Of a DNA stretch of 64,000 nt, positions 52,129-60,830 are shown piece after piece. The notes beneath the pieces are model-generated. The model saw only the letters and a program-made list of their open reading frames with translations, was not told the DNA's origin and made no database searches. The position numbers and the translations under genes were made by a program. This stretch comes from an uncultured Oscillospiraceae bacterium. GTDB lineage: Bacteria > Bacillota > Clostridia > Oscillospirales > Acutalibacteraceae. The DNA is taken from positions 1 to 64,000 of the forward strand of contig CABULH010000008.1 of assembly GCA_902492455.1 (NCBI GenBank). Reading direction: 5' to 3'. Each line of letters begins with the position of its first letter. The first letter of the stretch is position 1.

Positions 52129-52493
52129 ATCACCACCTGCTTTCTGAATATTGTTCTGCGCCGTTAGTATGTACACAAAAGCATGGAATATTGCCGGCGG
52201 ACATATGGCTGTTGGAGGAACGAAAAAGGAAGCCGGTTGCTTTGCAGCAACCGGTTTTTAAGTGAGAGCTTCTTTCGCCTGCATATAATGAATAGAATCA
52301 AGGCCGCTGGTTATGCATTTCTACAAAAATATTTTCGCAGTATCAGATGGCATAGAAAATTTGGTGTGGCTGTGGTAGGATATAAATGAGGCAAAAATAA
52401 GGGAGAGCGTAAGCATCATAGAATTCTATATCAAGGAAAGGGGGTTTTTGTTAAAGGGCCATACGGCAAAAGAGATCATGGGGGAAGAGGATT
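52129..52493. other. Intergenic region with a hairpin
   Basis: No gene is supported here. CCGGTTGCT (52233-52241) and AGCAACCGG (52246-52254) form a hairpin with TTTTT on the plus side and TTCCTTTTT on the minus side, so it can stop transcription in either direction. A TATAAAT at about 52379-52385 may belong to the promoter of the next gene, but I see no good -35 box. Composition is AT-richer than in the flanks. Confidence 0.4.
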
Positions 52494-53078
52494 ATGAGAG
52501 GAGCAAAAAAGGGAGTTCGGGCGTGTTTAGTGATACTGCTGATGGCGGGAGCCGTGACATGCACATCCTGCCTGGCGGTTCGACAGATATCCGAACCAGC
52601 GACAGAGCCGGAAAGCATTGCGGTTTCCGAACCAGGGAATGAGATAATACCTACCCTAAAAACGGTCCGGGAGGGGTATTTGACGCTTGGCATTTGTCCG
52701 GGAATGAAACCCTATTCTGATTATGAACAGGGGAAGCTGGTGGGATTTGACGTGGACTTGGCCGTTAAAATCAGCGGTTCTTTAGGTCTGAAGCTTCAAT
52801 TAATAACCATGGATTTTGAGGAGTTATTTACTTCTTGCCTTCAGGATGAGGTTGACGGCATTTTGGGGATGGCTTATACCTCCGAACGTGAGGAACAGCT
52901 GTTTGCATCCGAGCCGTATATGAGCGAAGAAGTAGGAGGAGAGCCGATGGATGTGGTTTTTTATGCCAAAAGCAGCACTCTGGTGGAAATTTTCCACTCC
53001 CTTTTGCAGTCCTATAAAGAAGATGGGACTTATGCGGCTTGGATAAAGCGATACTTCCCGGAGTTACAGCAATTTTAG
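52494..53078 (+). CDS. Truncated amino-acid-type binding protein (SBP family 3)
   Basis: A 194-residue exported protein. The N-terminal hydrophobic segment VRACLVILLMAGAVTCTSC looks like a lipoprotein signal with an imperfect lipobox. It then follows family-3 periplasmic-binding proteins: GYLTLGICPGMKPYSDYEQGKLVGFDVDLAVKISGSLG and ELFTSCLQDEVDGILGMAYTSEREEQL (both read in part). After SEPYMSEEV it jumps to GEPMDVVFYAKSS and the normal C-terminal helix YKEDGTYAAWIKRYFPE. About 85 residues, most of lobe 2, are missing while the frame stays open. No permease or ATPase is nearby. It may be a sensor-like remnant. Confidence 0.7.
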   Translation: MRGAKKGVRACLVILLMAGAVTCTSCLAVRQISEPATEPESIAVSEPGNEIIPTLKTVREGYLTLGICPGMKPYSDYEQGKLVGFDVDLAVKISGSLGLKLQLITMDFEELFTSCLQDEVDGILGMAYTSEREEQLFASEPYMSEEVGGEPMDVVFYAKSSTLVEIFHSLLQSYKEDGTYAAWIKRYFPELQQF

Positions 53079-53119
53079 GAGAAAATATACGATCAGTAAT
53101 AAGGGAAAGAGTATGAAAT

Positions 53120-53857
53120 ATGAAAAGAATATATAGCATGGCGTGCTGCGCTGTGATTTTTGCGGTCATCTTTTGCTCCTGTTCCGGAAGGGAAAGGCGC
53201 TATACACGCGAGGAATGGGAAGCCCTTCAGGGGATAGGAAGCACCACTACAACCCAGGAGTCTATGTATACTCTGCCGGCTGAGCTGCTGATAACCCACA
53301 GTGAACCGGACGCAACAGTTTCGACACAAGCGACAGGCCCGGCCGCGGAGAAGACACAAAAGCCAACTCAAGCGGCAAAAGCAACCAAGACGCCTGCGCC
53401 TACCAAGGCTCCCGCTCCAACGAAAGCCCCCACGCCTACCCAAGCGCCGACCAAGCCGCTGCCCACAGAGCCTCCTGCACCGACCAAGCCAAAACTCACC
53501 GCGGAAATAGAGGATCAGGTGATAAAAGATATCGTCTACGCACATAGGGAGGAAATTTGGGATATAGAGAATCGCCATGAAGCGGCGTTGGAAGTATTGA
53601 ATAAAGAGGCAGCAGATTTTGAAGTTTACTATTTGACCCGTGTCCGGCAGCTCAACGAGTTTTATTCCAGCCAGGGGCTGTTAAATTCCGGTACGCATAA
53701 GCAAGCTCTGCAGCAGCTGGACAATCAACGGATGGGCTATTACCAAAGGATTCAGGAGGAAAACCGGCGATATGAGCAGGAAAAGGAAGAATTGAGCCTG
53801 ATGATAAGCCAGGAAGTAGAGGCATATATCCAAGCCAATTATGATACAAGCCCTTGA
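53120..53857 (+). CDS. Lipoprotein with Pro/Thr/Lys repeat linker and coiled coil
   Basis: A 245-residue putative lipoprotein: signal peptide MKRIYSMACCAVIFAVIFCSC with Cys near residue 21, then about 60 residues of degenerate PTKAPTPTQAP repeats (about 75-128). A C-terminal charged helical region follows (130-240), which reads as a coiled coil (EIWDIENRHEAALEVLNKEA, RRYEQEKEELSLMISQEVEA). The linker may span the cell wall. I do not recognise a family. It starts 41 bases after the truncated binding protein on the same strand, and the two probably share a transcript. Confidence 0.7.
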   Translation: MKRIYSMACCAVIFAVIFCSCSGRERRYTREEWEALQGIGSTTTTQESMYTLPAELLITHSEPDATVSTQATGPAAEKTQKPTQAAKATKTPAPTKAPAPTKAPTPTQAPTKPLPTEPPAPTKPKLTAEIEDQVIKDIVYAHREEIWDIENRHEAALEVLNKEAADFEVYYLTRVRQLNEFYSSQGLLNSGTHKQALQQLDNQRMGYYQRIQEENRRYEQEKEELSLMISQEVEAYIQANYDTSP

Positions 53858-53956
53858 TGGGAGCAAACCCGCCGGTTCGTTTACTGAGTCTGTCCCCCAT
53901 GGCCTCTATCCTGCATTGACACCCTAAGGGACAAGGTCATGTGCAGGGCGGAAAAC

Positions 53957-54006
53957 AAATAGCGGCGCTTTTCCTCAGCGATTGGCGAGGAGAAGCGCCG
54001 CTATTT
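53957..54006 (-). terminator. Terminator overlapping the end of the polysaccharide operon
   Basis: A 20-bp stem (53957-53976 with 53987-54006, one G-U pair) ends on the minus strand in TATTTGTTTTCC. The right arm encodes the last codons of the HAD phosphatase and its TGA (53975-53977) begins at the loop edge, so the gene end and terminator are merged. Confidence 0.8.
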
Positions 54007-54628
54007 CTGCAGGGGTGTCCGCAATCAGGGAGGCGCCCTTGGCCTGGGCCGCCTCCCGGTCACGGAATCCGAAGCCGTAGGTTACCGCCAGAAAGGCTGT
54101 TCCGGCCTCCGCCGCTCCGTCGGCGTCAAAGGGACTGTCCCCCACCAGAATGGTATCCCCCGCGGCGGCCCCGGCCGCTTCCATACACTTTCGAATGAGA
54201 TCCGCCTTGGTGAGGCGGCCTTCTTCATCCGCGCCATATACGACATCGAAGCAGGAGAAAAGCCCCAGTTCTTTCAGCATTTCCCGGGCGAAAATCTCCT
54301 TTTTCAGGGTGGCTGTGGCCAGATAGCAGCCCGCCTTTTTCAGCCGGCTGAGGGTGTTTGCCATACCGTTGTAAACAGAAGCTTGGTGTTTCCCCTTTTC
54401 GGCGTAATAGCTGCGGTAGTATCTCACCGCCTGGGAAACGTCGTCCTCCTCCATGCGGCAGAGATGCTGGAATACCCAGGGCAGCGGTGCGCCGATTGCC
54501 CTGCGGACAAAGGCTTCCCCGCCGAAAGGACGCCCCAGCTTTTCCATCGTCACCCGATAGGCGTGATAGATGCCTTCATAGGAGTTCACCAGAGTGCCGT
54601 CCATATCGAACAGAATACAGTTATACAT
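53975..54628 (-). CDS. HAD-family phosphatase (PGP/beta-PGM-like)
   Basis: A 217-residue haloacid-dehalogenase hydrolase with a helical cap. Motif I is LFDMDGTLVNS (Asp 8 and Asp 10), motif II lies in LATATLKKE, motif III Lys in RLTKADLIRK, and motif IV is ILVGDSPFDADGAAEAG. It removes phosphate from a small phosphorylated metabolite. As last gene of the operon, overlapping the aldolase gene by eight bases, it could act as a KdsC-like phosphatase on a keto-sugar acid phosphate (inference). ATG 54628 has GGAG seven bases upstream. Confidence 0.85.
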   Translation of the reverse strand: MYNCILFDMDGTLVNSYEGIYHAYRVTMEKLGRPFGGEAFVRRAIGAPLPWVFQHLCRMEEDDVSQAVRYYRSYYAEKGKHQASVYNGMANTLSRLKKAGCYLATATLKKEIFAREMLKELGLFSCFDVVYGADEEGRLTKADLIRKCMEAAGAAAGDTILVGDSPFDADGAAEAGTAFLAVTYGFGFRDREAAQAKGASLIADTPAEIAALLLANR

Positions 54629-56246
54629 ATTGGATCTCCCGCTGTTCCTTTTGATCATCCGCTTCATACACGGAAGGGGTCAGAAAGGTAATGGACAGCG
54701 CCAGGGAAAAATCCCTCAGCTGCTTTCGGATACGGCTGCGCTTTTCTTCCACATCCTCCAGATTCACCTGAGAATGGAGATCCTCGCTGTAATAATTTTC
54801 GTTATGCCGGTGGTGAAAACCGTCGAAACCGGCCAGGTATACCTGGGATACACCGCAGCGCTTGAGCAGCTTGAGCAGCATCAGCCCCGCGTTGTCCGCC
54901 ACCATCTCATCGTCGTTGGTGCAGCTGTCATAATCCACATACAGGCGGTTTTCCCCGTCTGCGCCGGAGATGTTGGAGGTGAGGATCACGGGGAGCGGAT
55001 GGACTGCAGACTCCTGCCGGATAGCATCTACCCGCTTGTGATTGCTGAGGAAACAGGCGTCCATGTGGAACTGAGCGTCCAGAAAGTTAACGGTAATTAC
55101 AAAGGGATTTTCAGCCTGGATAAATTCCATCAGAGAATCGTAAGCGGTGACCAAACTTTTTCCCGGCGCCAGCAGCAGCACCTTACGGCCCCGGATCATG
55201 TCCGCAATCCGGGCTACCGCCGTACTGTCGTCAATTTTGCGGCTTTGAAACTGGGTATAAAGCCGCTCGATCAGTCTTTGGTCGTACAGCACCTTGTAAT
55301 CCTCCGGAATCGACTGGATGATCTTGTCGATATCCTTCATTGTCAGCGTCTGCTTGTTGATGAGATAAGAGGCGTAGTTGGGATGGCAGACCTTGCTGGC
55401 CGCAATGTGATAGGGCACGGCGTAACCCCATTCGTATTCCTTGCGGATGGCGGAGATATATTCGTCATAGATGTCCATCACCATGGTCACATCATAGCGG
55501 GATTCGATATTCTGGTTGATATATTGGGTGATCAGCTCGGTGGGCAGATTGCCCGCGCCCCGCCCCATACCATATACAGAGGAATCCAGGATCAGCGTCC
55601 GCTTGGTTTGGATTTTTCCCAGAACCTGGGCGTTGGAAAAGGCCAGCTGAAGGTTGTTGTGGCCGTGAAAGCCCAGCCGGATATCCGGCCGCATGTTTTC
55701 ATTGATGAGATAGAAACGGTGGGATACCTGGTTGCGGTACATGCTGCCCAGGGTGTCCACGATATAAAAGGCGTAAGGATGCAGGGCGTTCATCCTTTCC
55801 ACCAGCTGCAGGAGTTCAATATCGGTGTAGAAAACCGTCCCCACCGGCTGCATGAACACTTCGTAGCCCTTGCCCATGATGATTTTGGCCCATTCTACTG
55901 CCTGGTCGATTTCATCCTGATGAAAGGTCAGCCGGATGCCGGTGATGCTTTTGCCGTCGCAGGGGGCTAGCTTGGCAGGGTGAAGCTCCTTTTCTCCGAT
56001 GGCAATCATAGCCACATACATGGCTTTGCGCTCCCGCTGGGGCAGCACTGCCTGGATGTCAGCCGCGCTGCCGAAAAGGGACCGCTCGGGATCCTGAACC
56101 ATGCCGGTGAGGAAGCCGCATTCGATGATATCAATGTGGGCCCGTTCCAGCTTGTCCAGAATAGCCGCGATGGTCCGGCGGCCGAAATGCCAGTCGTTGA
56201 TATAGCCTCCATCCCGCAGGGTGCAGTCTAAAACTTGAATGCTCAC
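54621..56246 (-). CDS. DRE-TIM aldolase fused to a C-terminal alpha/beta domain
   Basis: A 541-residue cytoplasmic protein. Residues 1-290 are an HMGL-like (DRE-TIM) barrel as in 4-hydroxy-2-oxovalerate aldolase. It has LDCTLRDGGYINDW with catalytic Arg and metal Asp, ECGFLTGM, VDTLGSMY, the metal ligands in GFHGHNN, and GMGRGAGNLPTE. Residues about 310-540 form a second domain starting VLLLAPGKSL, with VNFLDAQFHMDACFLSNHKRVDAI and AGFDGF. This reminds me of DUF115/sialyltransferase-like Rossmann domains. Its neighbours, a KdsB-like synthetase (overlapping by four bases) and a HAD phosphatase, suggest it builds a 2-keto-3-deoxy sugar acid from pyruvate or a similar keto acid (inference). Confidence 0.8.
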   Translation of the reverse strand: MSIQVLDCTLRDGGYINDWHFGRRTIAAILDKLERAHIDIIECGFLTGMVQDPERSLFGSAADIQAVLPQRERKAMYVAMIAIGEKELHPAKLAPCDGKSITGIRLTFHQDEIDQAVEWAKIIMGKGYEVFMQPVGTVFYTDIELLQLVERMNALHPYAFYIVDTLGSMYRNQVSHRFYLINENMRPDIRLGFHGHNNLQLAFSNAQVLGKIQTKRTLILDSSVYGMGRGAGNLPTELITQYINQNIESRYDVTMVMDIYDEYISAIRKEYEWGYAVPYHIAASKVCHPNYASYLINKQTLTMKDIDKIIQSIPEDYKVLYDQRLIERLYTQFQSRKIDDSTAVARIADMIRGRKVLLLAPGKSLVTAYDSLMEFIQAENPFVITVNFLDAQFHMDACFLSNHKRVDAIRQESAVHPLPVILTSNISGADGENRLYVDYDSCTNDDEMVADNAGLMLLKLLKRCGVSQVYLAGFDGFHHRHNENYYSEDLHSQVNLEDVEEKRSRIRKQLRDFSLALSITFLTPSVYEADDQKEQREIQYV

Positions 56247-56986
56247 AGTGTGATCTCTCCCTTCTCCAGCTTTTGCCGGATAACGCCTCGCACATAATCC
56301 AGATCCTTGGGCGTGTCCACCGACAGAGTCTTTGCCTCGACCGGAATCATCTGCAGTTTTTTCCCATGCTCAATGAACCGCAGCTCGTTGATGTCTTCGA
56401 TGGCCTCCACCGGTCCCTTGGGCGTCTCGGCAAAAAAGCGCAGCGCTTCCGGCGAATAGGCCAATACCCCCAGATGCTTATAGTAGTCAAAGGCGATGCT
56501 GGCCTTAGGGTGGGGGATGGGGCTGCGGGACATGAACAAAGCGCTGCCGTCGGCGGCGGTGACCACCTTGATGTTGGTATCGTCCACCGCTTCCACAGGG
56601 GAATGGATTTTCGTCATCAGATTGGCGGCGAAAAAGGCCGTGCCTTCCCGTGGGATCACCTGTTCCACGATGGAAGGCTCGATCAGAGGCTCGTCGCCGT
56701 TGACGCAGACATAGACGTCCGCCTCAACGCTCCGGGAGGCTTCATACAGTCGCTGGGTGCTGGTGGGATGATCCCGGGAGGTCATGATGCAGGGAATATT
56801 TTCCCGTTCACAGATCTGCCGGATTTCCTCGCTGTCCGTCGCCGCATACACCGCGTCGATGTTTCTGCACTGCTTCACCCGGCTGTACACCCACCAGAGC
56901 ATCGGCTTTCCGCAGATATCCGCCAGAGGCTTTCCCTTCAGCCGGCTGGAATCATATCGCGCCGGAATAAACGCTGCTACCCGCAT
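56243..56986 (-). CDS. CMP-ulosonate synthetase (KdsB-like cytidylyltransferase)
   Basis: A 247-residue nucleotidyltransferase that activates an ulosonic acid with CTP. KdsB-type motifs are VAAFIPARYDSSRLKGKPL, VYAATDSEEI, VCVNGDEPLIEP (metal-binding Asp), SRSPIPHPKA, YKHLGVLAYSPEALRFF and EAIEDINELRFIEHG. Homology to CMP-Kdo synthetase is clear, but Gram-positive bacteria make no lipid-A core. The real product is therefore probably a capsule sugar such as Kdo or a relative. ATG 56986 shares a base with the GT2 stop (TAATG), and its end overlaps the aldolase start by four bases. Confidence 0.87.
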   Translation of the reverse strand: MRVAAFIPARYDSSRLKGKPLADICGKPMLWWVYSRVKQCRNIDAVYAATDSEEIRQICERENIPCIMTSRDHPTSTQRLYEASRSVEADVYVCVNGDEPLIEPSIVEQVIPREGTAFFAANLMTKIHSPVEAVDDTNIKVVTAADGSALFMSRSPIPHPKASIAFDYYKHLGVLAYSPEALRFFAETPKGPVEAIEDINELRFIEHGKKLQMIPVEAKTLSVDTPKDLDYVRGVIRQKLEKGEITL

Positions 56987-58752
56987 TATTTTCTCCCCTT
57001 TCGCAATCGTTTCCACAGGGTTCCCAGTGCCCGGAGCGGCTTGGTGATCCGCCAGCTGGTGGAGCCTTCGTAGGTGTTTACCACCTCCTGGATCCGCTGC
57101 TCCATTTCCCGGCTGGAAGGAGCCGGCGGAAGAGAAGCCGATTTTCGGACGGGCGCGGCGGCCTTTCCGTTGGCCGCCTGTTTATACAGACTCCAATTTT
57201 CCAATATCCGGTCGGACCACATTTTCAGCACCCGGCGGCTGACCAGTTCATAGCCTTCCGGTATCTCCTGTTCCGCTTTTTTGGCGCAGTTCTCTCCGTC
57301 CTGCATGTCGTACGCCAGGACGCTGGGCAGATAAACGGGGATTTCCTTTTTCAGCAGCTGCTTCCGGCCGTTGACTTTCAGTTGAAAATGCAGTACCAGA
57401 AAGTCCCGCAGCCGATCCTTAAGCGGCAGATAAGCCTTATTGAAGATGTTATCCTCTTCATAGGAGGCCAGCAGCGCCCGGATCACATAATGCCCTTTTA
57501 CTGCGCCGTAACAGCCGGTGGTGAGGTCCTCATCGTTTTCAAAGCCGAAAAAGATCCGTTCCAGCCGGAGCCTTTTCAGATTCAGATTGGCCCGGGTTTC
57601 CGGCGCCAGCACAACGCCGCCCTGTTCGCAGAGGGTTTTGAGTGCGCAGTATTCCTCCACATAGTCCGTCTTGCCCGCTTCCAATGCGGCGCGGAGGAGC
57701 GGCGGCAGTTCCTCCGGCGGGAAATCGGTTTCGTCCAGTTCAAGCAGCTCCGCCTTAGGAAAATCCGTGCGGATTTCCTCCTGGTAGGCCGGCGGGACCG
57801 AACGGTGGAAGTGCACGCAGATGAACCTTTCCGGGAGCACCTCTTTATCCAGAAAATCCAGGATTTTGCGGATCTTGCCGTCCTTGGCAATGTAGGGATT
57901 GAGCCGGAAATCCTTCTCATATTCCTGCAGCAGCTGAATGAAATCTGCCTGAAAAAGCACCCGGGACTGGGTCATGTTCCAATACAGCTGTTTGGCGGTG
58001 TTGTAAACCACCTCTTCCCGATAGGCGGGATCGCTGCGGTCGAGGAAATTTCGGAAGGATTGGATGATATCCACCATCTCCCCGACAAAGGTAGTGGAGA
58101 TGGTGTTGGCCCGGCGATAGTAGTTGTAAAAGGGTTTGGGAACATAGCCGATAGCCGGATAACGGGTGACAAGGGAGGGAATCAGCGCAATATCCTCGAA
58201 CAGCATTTTCTCATACCGATTTTCCTCCCAGATGGATCTGTGAAACAGCTTGTTGACGCTGTAGGTGATGTTGCTGCCGTTGGCGATGTAATCCGCCAGA
58301 TCGATCTCCCGGTTGGGATAGGAGGATACCACCGTGGTCCGATCCTCCTCCACATAGATGATGCGAACGTCGCACATCACCATGTCATAGGAACCCTCCT
58401 GGGCTTTCTCAAACATCTCGGCGTACATTTCCGGTTCCACCGTGTCGTCGGAATCCACAAAGGCGATGTATTCTCCCCGGGCGGCCCGGGCTCCGGCGTT
58501 GCGGGCCATGCCCAGCCCCTGGTTTTCCTGATGAATAACCCGGATCAGCTCCGGGTATGCCTCGGCGTAGCGGTCGCAGATTTCCGGGGAGGCATCCTCG
58601 CTGCCGTCGTCCACCAGAATGATCTCTTTTTCCTCCAGGGTTTGGGCCAGAACCGAGTCCACCGCCCGTTCCAGATAGTTTTCCACCTGATATACCGGAA
58701 TCACCACCGAGACCTTGATTCCGCCGCCTGTTCCGTTATCCATGCCCCTCAT
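56986..58752 (-). CDS. GT2 glycosyltransferase with second domain
   Basis: A 588-residue protein. An N-terminal GT-A family-2 domain (about 12-230) shows VSVVIPVYQVENYLERAVDSVL, VDDGSEDASPEI, NQGLGMARNAG and FVDSDDTVEPEM with the DxD-type motif. The middle part (about 300-400: PERFICVHFHRSVPPAYQEEI, GGVVLAPETRANL) resembles the mannosyl/galactosyl-type sugar-binding region often attached to capsule transferases. The C-terminus is basic (LWKRLRKGRK) and may bind membrane. The start ATG 58752 lies within the end of the preceding gene and has GGGAGG five bases upstream. It is one step in the surface polysaccharide operon; donor unknown. Confidence 0.88.
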   Translation of the reverse strand: MRGMDNGTGGGIKVSVVIPVYQVENYLERAVDSVLAQTLEEKEIILVDDGSEDASPEICDRYAEAYPELIRVIHQENQGLGMARNAGARAARGEYIAFVDSDDTVEPEMYAEMFEKAQEGSYDMVMCDVRIIYVEEDRTTVVSSYPNREIDLADYIANGSNITYSVNKLFHRSIWEENRYEKMLFEDIALIPSLVTRYPAIGYVPKPFYNYYRRANTISTTFVGEMVDIIQSFRNFLDRSDPAYREEVVYNTAKQLYWNMTQSRVLFQADFIQLLQEYEKDFRLNPYIAKDGKIRKILDFLDKEVLPERFICVHFHRSVPPAYQEEIRTDFPKAELLELDETDFPPEELPPLLRAALEAGKTDYVEEYCALKTLCEQGGVVLAPETRANLNLKRLRLERIFFGFENDEDLTTGCYGAVKGHYVIRALLASYEEDNIFNKAYLPLKDRLRDFLVLHFQLKVNGRKQLLKKEIPVYLPSVLAYDMQDGENCAKKAEQEIPEGYELVSRRVLKMWSDRILENWSLYKQAANGKAAAPVRKSASLPPAPSSREMEQRIQEVVNTYEGSTSWRITKPLRALGTLWKRLRKGRK

Positions 58753-59863
58753 GACGACCTCCCAGATAGCTGAGGATATGCCTCAGTTCATACACCGTCT
58801 GCGGCACATAATAATTCTTCCCTGCAAACTGCCGGTGAAATGTACGCAGATACCGCTTTAATACCGCATCCTCCTGCCAGAGCACCTTCCCTTGAAACAA
58901 GGGATACAGCATCACCGTGTTCATATCCATGCCGAATACCAGCCGCCCGGTCAGCGCCGCATTGGAGCAGACGGTGATGATGGTCCGTTCCGCGGGATCC
59001 TCGTTAAGGAGAAACAGCTCCCAAGGGGCGTCACAGGTGTATTTGCCGGTGAGCCCCAGCTGATAGGGCAGGTTTTCCGGGTTGCGGGGATGGGGCTTGA
59101 CCACAAACCGACCGGGACCTACCGTCTGCTGGCATTCCCGCATCAGTTCGATGTCGTTGTTTTTCAGCCCTTCCGCCCGGAAGGACTGCTCCAGAAAGAG
59201 GAAATCCGCCCGTTCTGACGGCGGGCGATAATCGAAAATATAGTTCAGCAGCTCCCGCAGCGCCGCGTCGTCCCGGTTGATTTTCGGCAGGGCGCGGTTG
59301 GGCAGCGCGTCCCCCCGCATGGCCAGGCGCGGTTCGTAAAGCAGCACGCCGGTTACCTTATCCTGAATTTTCCGGCCCTCGGGATGCCGGTTCACCGGCG
59401 CTCTGTCCTCCCGCAGATAGTTGATTACATAGGAGGAAAAGCCGTCCTCGTAGGCGACGAAGGCGCAGGGCTGGTCGTAATATTGGCAGGCCAGCATCCG
59501 CATGAAGGTGTCGAAGTTGGCGAAATATATCGCCCCATAGTCGTCCAGTTCATCGCTGAGTACCCAGCGAAAGATGGCCGGAATGCTGCGGTAGCCTTCT
59601 GAGATCTCCTCCATGGAGCCCACGGCGTATTTCCGGCTGAGCTCCTTGGTTTTGGCGCTGATTACCCGCCGGAACAGCCCTGTCTCCTTTAGGCGGGGAA
59701 GATAGTCCATGAGCTTGGGGGTGGTATCGGTCAGCAGCAGATCCGTCTCCCCATCGCAAAGGATAGTGCGCCGCATATGCACCGCCGTCAGCAGCTGATA
59801 TACGGAGTTGACCGCCACCAGCGACAGCTTATTGTAGGGGGTGGAAACGGGTAAGATCGGCAT
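58736..59863 (-). CDS. Polysialyltransferase-like (GT38/GT52-type) protein 1
   Basis: A 375-residue cytoplasmic protein resembling GT-B sialyltransferases of families GT52/GT38. The N-terminal part has NSVYQLLTAVHMRRTI, a known style of the family. AYEDGFSSYV follows, and the donor-binding motif FVVKPHPRNPEN comes before VCSNAALTGRLVFG (KxHP and S motifs). These enzymes use CMP-sialic acid or CMP-Kdo-like donors, which fits the KdsB-like gene in the operon. It overlaps the GT2 gene by 17 bases and the upstream paralogue by 35 bases. Confidence 0.75.
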   Translation of the reverse strand: MPILPVSTPYNKLSLVAVNSVYQLLTAVHMRRTILCDGETDLLLTDTTPKLMDYLPRLKETGLFRRVISAKTKELSRKYAVGSMEEISEGYRSIPAIFRWVLSDELDDYGAIYFANFDTFMRMLACQYYDQPCAFVAYEDGFSSYVINYLREDRAPVNRHPEGRKIQDKVTGVLLYEPRLAMRGDALPNRALPKINRDDAALRELLNYIFDYRPPSERADFLFLEQSFRAEGLKNNDIELMRECQQTVGPGRFVVKPHPRNPENLPYQLGLTGKYTCDAPWELFLLNEDPAERTIITVCSNAALTGRLVFGMDMNTVMLYPLFQGKVLWQEDAVLKRYLRTFHRQFAGKNYYVPQTVYELRHILSYLGGRHEGHG

Positions 59864-60830
59864 AATGGTCCCTTCCCAACTGAATAATACGGAAATGTCC
59901 GCGCAGGTTTTCGCAGCCGGTGGAATCCAGGGTGCAGACGGTCCCCGGCTTTCGGCGAAAAATATAGGGCAGCAGCTCCGCAGGGAAAATTTCCCGGATC
60001 ACATAAGAGTCCGGAAATACTCCCCGATAATCCAGCGTGTCGTCCGGATGCGGTTTGATGATCAGACGCAGTCCTTGAAGAGAGCCGTCCCGCAGTCCTG
60101 TATACAGGCGCTGCTGCTCTTCCCGGCTCATGACCCCTAGATTGGCGAAATGCTGGGTCAGCAGAATCGCGTCCGCCTCCGCCCGAATCCTTCGCCGGAT
60201 AAAGAAACGGATCAGCCGCTGCCGCTGGCGAGGGGGCATCTCCTCCAGCACCTCTTCCACCGAAAAATTTTGATAACGGGGGGAGGAAACATCCCTGTCC
60301 TGGGCCGATTTCAGGCAGATAATCTGCTTTACAAGGGGATTGCTCCCGTCAAACAGGCCGTGCTTCCGGGCGATGGCGGCGTGAACAGGAAACCGGTTGT
60401 GCAGCGCATCATACAACACGCCCGCCCGGCTCAGCATCCCTGCCGCATCCTCGAAAAAGATGAAGGGAATCCGCCGCTGTATCAGGCAGAGGGAAAAATA
60501 AAAGTGCGCTCCGGCAATATAGATCAGCTGAAAGTCGGACAGGCTGTAAGGAACCAGCTGCTCATAGGCGCGAACCGCATCCTGCATCACCAGCGGCTCC
60601 CCCCGGTGGGGAATCTTCAGATAGGGGAAGAGATAAACCTCATCGAAAAAGGCGGGAATCAGCTTTTTATACCGGGGATATTTGGCGGTGATAAAGTCTG
60701 GCAGCAGCAGCACGGCTTTTGCCTCCGGGTGAAAGGCCCGGCGGTGGAGCATCACCTCCAGCAGCTGGTAGGAGCTGACAGCGTGATACAAAACCATCGG
60801 CCGGTCGGCGGCGTTACCCGATATGCATCT
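59829..60830 (-). CDS. Polysialyltransferase-like (GT38/GT52-type) protein 2
   Basis: A 333-residue protein related in layout to the next gene: VLYHAVSSYQLLEVMLHRRA near the start, FIFFEDAAGMLSR, LIIKPHPDDTLDYRG and TVCTLDSTGCENL. The KPHP motif and the downstream Ser/Thr motif match bacterial sialyltransferase-type GT-B folds. ATG 60830 lies within the end of the HAD-type gene (17-base overlap), so translation is coupled. Having two such proteins suggests either alternating linkages or separate initiation and extension (inference). Confidence 0.72.
   Translation of the reverse strand, partial: RCISGNAADRPMVLYHAVSSYQLLEVMLHRRAFHPEAKAVLLLPDFITAKYPRYKKLIPAFFDEVYLFPYLKIPHRGEPLVMQDAVRAYEQLVPYSLSDFQLIYIAGAHFYFSLCLIQRRIPFIFFEDAAGMLSRAGVLYDALHNRFPVHAAIARKHGLFDGSNPLVKQIICLKSAQDRDVSSPRYQNFSVEEVLEEMPPRQRQRLIRFFIRRRIRAEADAILLTQHFANLGVMSREEQQRLYTGLRDGSLQGLRLIIKPHPDDTLDYRGVFPDSYVIREIFPAELLPYIFRRKPGTVCTLDSTGCENLRGHFRIIQLGRDHYADLTRFHPLQ

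Noticed and set aside
53301..53510. Separate Arg/Pro-rich gene inside the PT-rich lipoprotein
   Set aside because: It is the +1 frame of the repeat linker and has no start signal.
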